A stretch of 34,937 bases of DNA from an uncultured Spartobacteria bacterium (lineage in GTDB: Bacteria; Verrucomicrobiota; Verrucomicrobiia; Chthoniobacterales; UBA6821). Both the position numbers and the translations under genes were made by a program. The DNA is taken from contig CAINEX010000119.1 of NCBI GenBank assembly GCA_903847935.1, positions 1-34,937 on the forward strand, read 5' to 3'. The notes under the pieces were generated by a model. It saw only the letters and a list, made by a program, of their open reading frames with translations. It was not told the origin of the DNA and ran no database searches. Of this stretch, positions 33,988-34,937 are shown piece after piece; position 1 is the stretch's first letter, and every line of letters starts with the position of its first letter.

Positions 33988-34623
33988 TCAAGTCCTCATT
34001 GCCCACCACTTCCTGAACTGCTGCAGCGCGCGACTGCGGTGGCTCATCGTGTGCTTCATCTCGGCCGGAAGCTCCCCGAAGGTCTGCTGATGCCCCTCCG
34101 GCATGAAGATAGGATCATATCCGAATCCCCCCTCTCCGCGGACCTCATGGGCCAGCATCCCCTCGATGGTTCCGTCGAAGAGAGCAAGCGTGGTCCCGTT
34201 CTCCGCCACGGCCAAAACACAGCGAAAACGGGCTGATCGGACTTCATCAGGAAATCCTTTCATCTTTTTCAGAACGAGGGCGGTATTGGCCTCATCGGTG
34301 CAACCGGGGCCCGCGTAGCGGGCCGAATAGACCCCTGGCGCCCGTCCCAAGGCATCGACTTCGAGTCCGGAATCGTCAGCCAAGACAATCCCGCTCACAT
34401 GGCGGGAGATCCCCTCGGCCTTCAGTTTGGAGTTCTCCTCGAAGGTGACGCCAGTCTCCTCAATCTCGGGAAGATGTGCCATGCCGGTCACATCACTGAC
34501 AATGACCCCTTCCCCGAGCATGGTCTGAATCTCAAGTGTCTTGTGCCTGTTCCGGGTGGCCAAAAGAATCTTGGGCTTTTCGGAAGAGAGCGGCTTGGCG
34601 GATGCGGTGTTTTCGGGTCTCAT
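33988..34623 (-). CDS. rdgB: XTP/dITP diphosphatase (RdgB/HAM1 family)
   Basis: The enzyme removes non-canonical purine triphosphates such as dITP and XTP from the nucleotide pool. From ATG 34623 the 211-residue protein has [14 protein letters not shown] near 19-32, with the early TxNxxK pattern. [10 protein letters not shown] and [10 protein letters not shown] follow, then [12 protein letters not shown], and the C-terminal [13 protein letters not shown] and [11 protein letters not shown]. An ATG at 34662 would overlap the leuS start, and no other start codon lies between 34623 and the domain, so 34623 is the shortest possible start. It is divergent from leuS. Confidence 0.94.
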   Translation of the reverse strand: MRPENTASAKPLSSEKPKILLATRNRHKTLEIQTMLGEGVIVSDVTGMAHLPEIEETGVTFEENSKLKAEGISRHVSGIVLADDSGLEVDALGRAPGVYSARYAGPGCTDEANTALVLKKMKGFPDEVRSARFRCVLAVAENGTTLALFDGTIEGMLAHEVRGEGGFGYDPIFMPEGHQQTFGELPAEMKHTMSHRSRALQQFRKWWAMRT

Positions 34624-34645
34624 GTCAGTCCAACGTTCCAACGAG

Positions 34646-34937
34646 ATGTCCCTTACCCGCAAGCACTATCCCTTTCCTGAATTCGAAGCCCGCTGGCAAA
34701 AGCTCTGGCTCGAAACCAACGCCTTCCGTGCATCCAACCCCGGGGATCCCGGTTTTCGCCCCGATTCAGGCAAATACTTCGTGCTTGATATGTTCCCCTA
34801 TCCCAGCGGGGATGGCCTCCACGTGGGGCATGTCGAGGGATATACGGCGACGGACATCCTTGCCAGATACCGCCGCCTGCGCCGCGACAACGTCCTCCAC
34901 CCGATGGGATGGGATGCCATTGGGCTTCCTGCCGAGC
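34646..34937 (+). CDS. leuS: Leucyl-tRNA synthetase, N-terminal part (cut by right edge)
   Basis: My own reading of the last 292 bases gives 97 complete codons with the LeuRS N-terminus. After [20 protein letters not shown] there is [20 protein letters not shown], including the class I signature HVGH in place of HIGH. It continues with [14 protein letters not shown] and [13 protein letters not shown]. An in-frame ATG at 34622 would add eight residues and shares the CATG with the rdgB start. The enzyme charges tRNA-Leu. Only the beginning of the catalytic domain is in the window. Confidence 0.96.
   Translation, partial: MSLTRKHYPFPEFEARWQKLWLETNAFRASNPGDPGFRPDSGKYFVLDMFPYPSGDGLHVGHVEGYTATDILARYRRLRRDNVLHPMGWDAIGLPAE

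Overview
The window reads as chromosomal DNA from a Gram-negative bacterium of the phylum Verrucomicrobiota. The strongest evidence is an intact block (11093-20888) matching, in order, the Amuc_1102, 1101, 1100, 1099 and 1098 pilus-like genes of Akkermansia. The opening of leuS (34646 onward) also has a LeuRS form I associate with this phylum. A Kdo transferase gene points to lipopolysaccharide in the outer membrane. The class or genus cannot be fixed from this sequence. Coding density is very high, many neighbours overlap by 4 bases (ATGA or GTGA), Shine-Dalgarno motifs are mostly weak, and several genes start at GTG. I see no insertion sequence, prophage, CRISPR array or rRNA. No gap without a gene exceeds about 150 bases.

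Left part (1-6843). A minus-strand set encodes an OlsB-like N-acyltransferase, a PlsC/OlsA-like acyltransferase and a small cupin, probably for ornithine-lipid synthesis. A ChrA-type transporter cut by the window edge follows. Diverging from it is a plus-strand run: YHS-domain protein, DoxX-like membrane protein, DinB-like protein, a DedA/ATP-grasp fusion, and an NRDE (TANGO2-like) protein. Next come a minus-strand tRNA-Glu(CUC) and a small glutaredoxin gene.

Middle (6851-10978). A minus-strand aroD - EamA transporter - trpD set links shikimate and tryptophan synthesis to a possible metabolite exporter. Diverging from it is a polyprenyl-phosphate sugar-1-phosphate transferase, which would start synthesis of a surface glycan.

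Pilus-like locus (11093-20888) and housekeeping pair (20949-22888). The locus encodes an Amuc_1102-like exported protein, a PilM/PilN-type fusion, homologues of Amuc_1100 and Amuc_1099, and two tandem paralogous secretins of the Amuc_1098 family. It has no pilin, prepilin peptidase, assembly ATPase or PilC-like platform gene. It is followed by coaE and rho.

Right part (22946-34937). A rhomboid protease and a lipid kinase gene lie on the minus strand. Diverging from them are an AsmA-like protein, rsmD and the Kdo transferase waaA. The waaA end overlaps a convergent PHP/GT4 glycosyltransferase fusion, whose upstream neighbour encodes a polysaccharide deacetylase-like protein. ftsH, a GNAT acetyltransferase, the minus-strand rdgB and the start of leuS finish the window. 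Overall the window mixes housekeeping genes with envelope construction: lipids, LPS core, glycans and a secretin-based trans-envelope machine.
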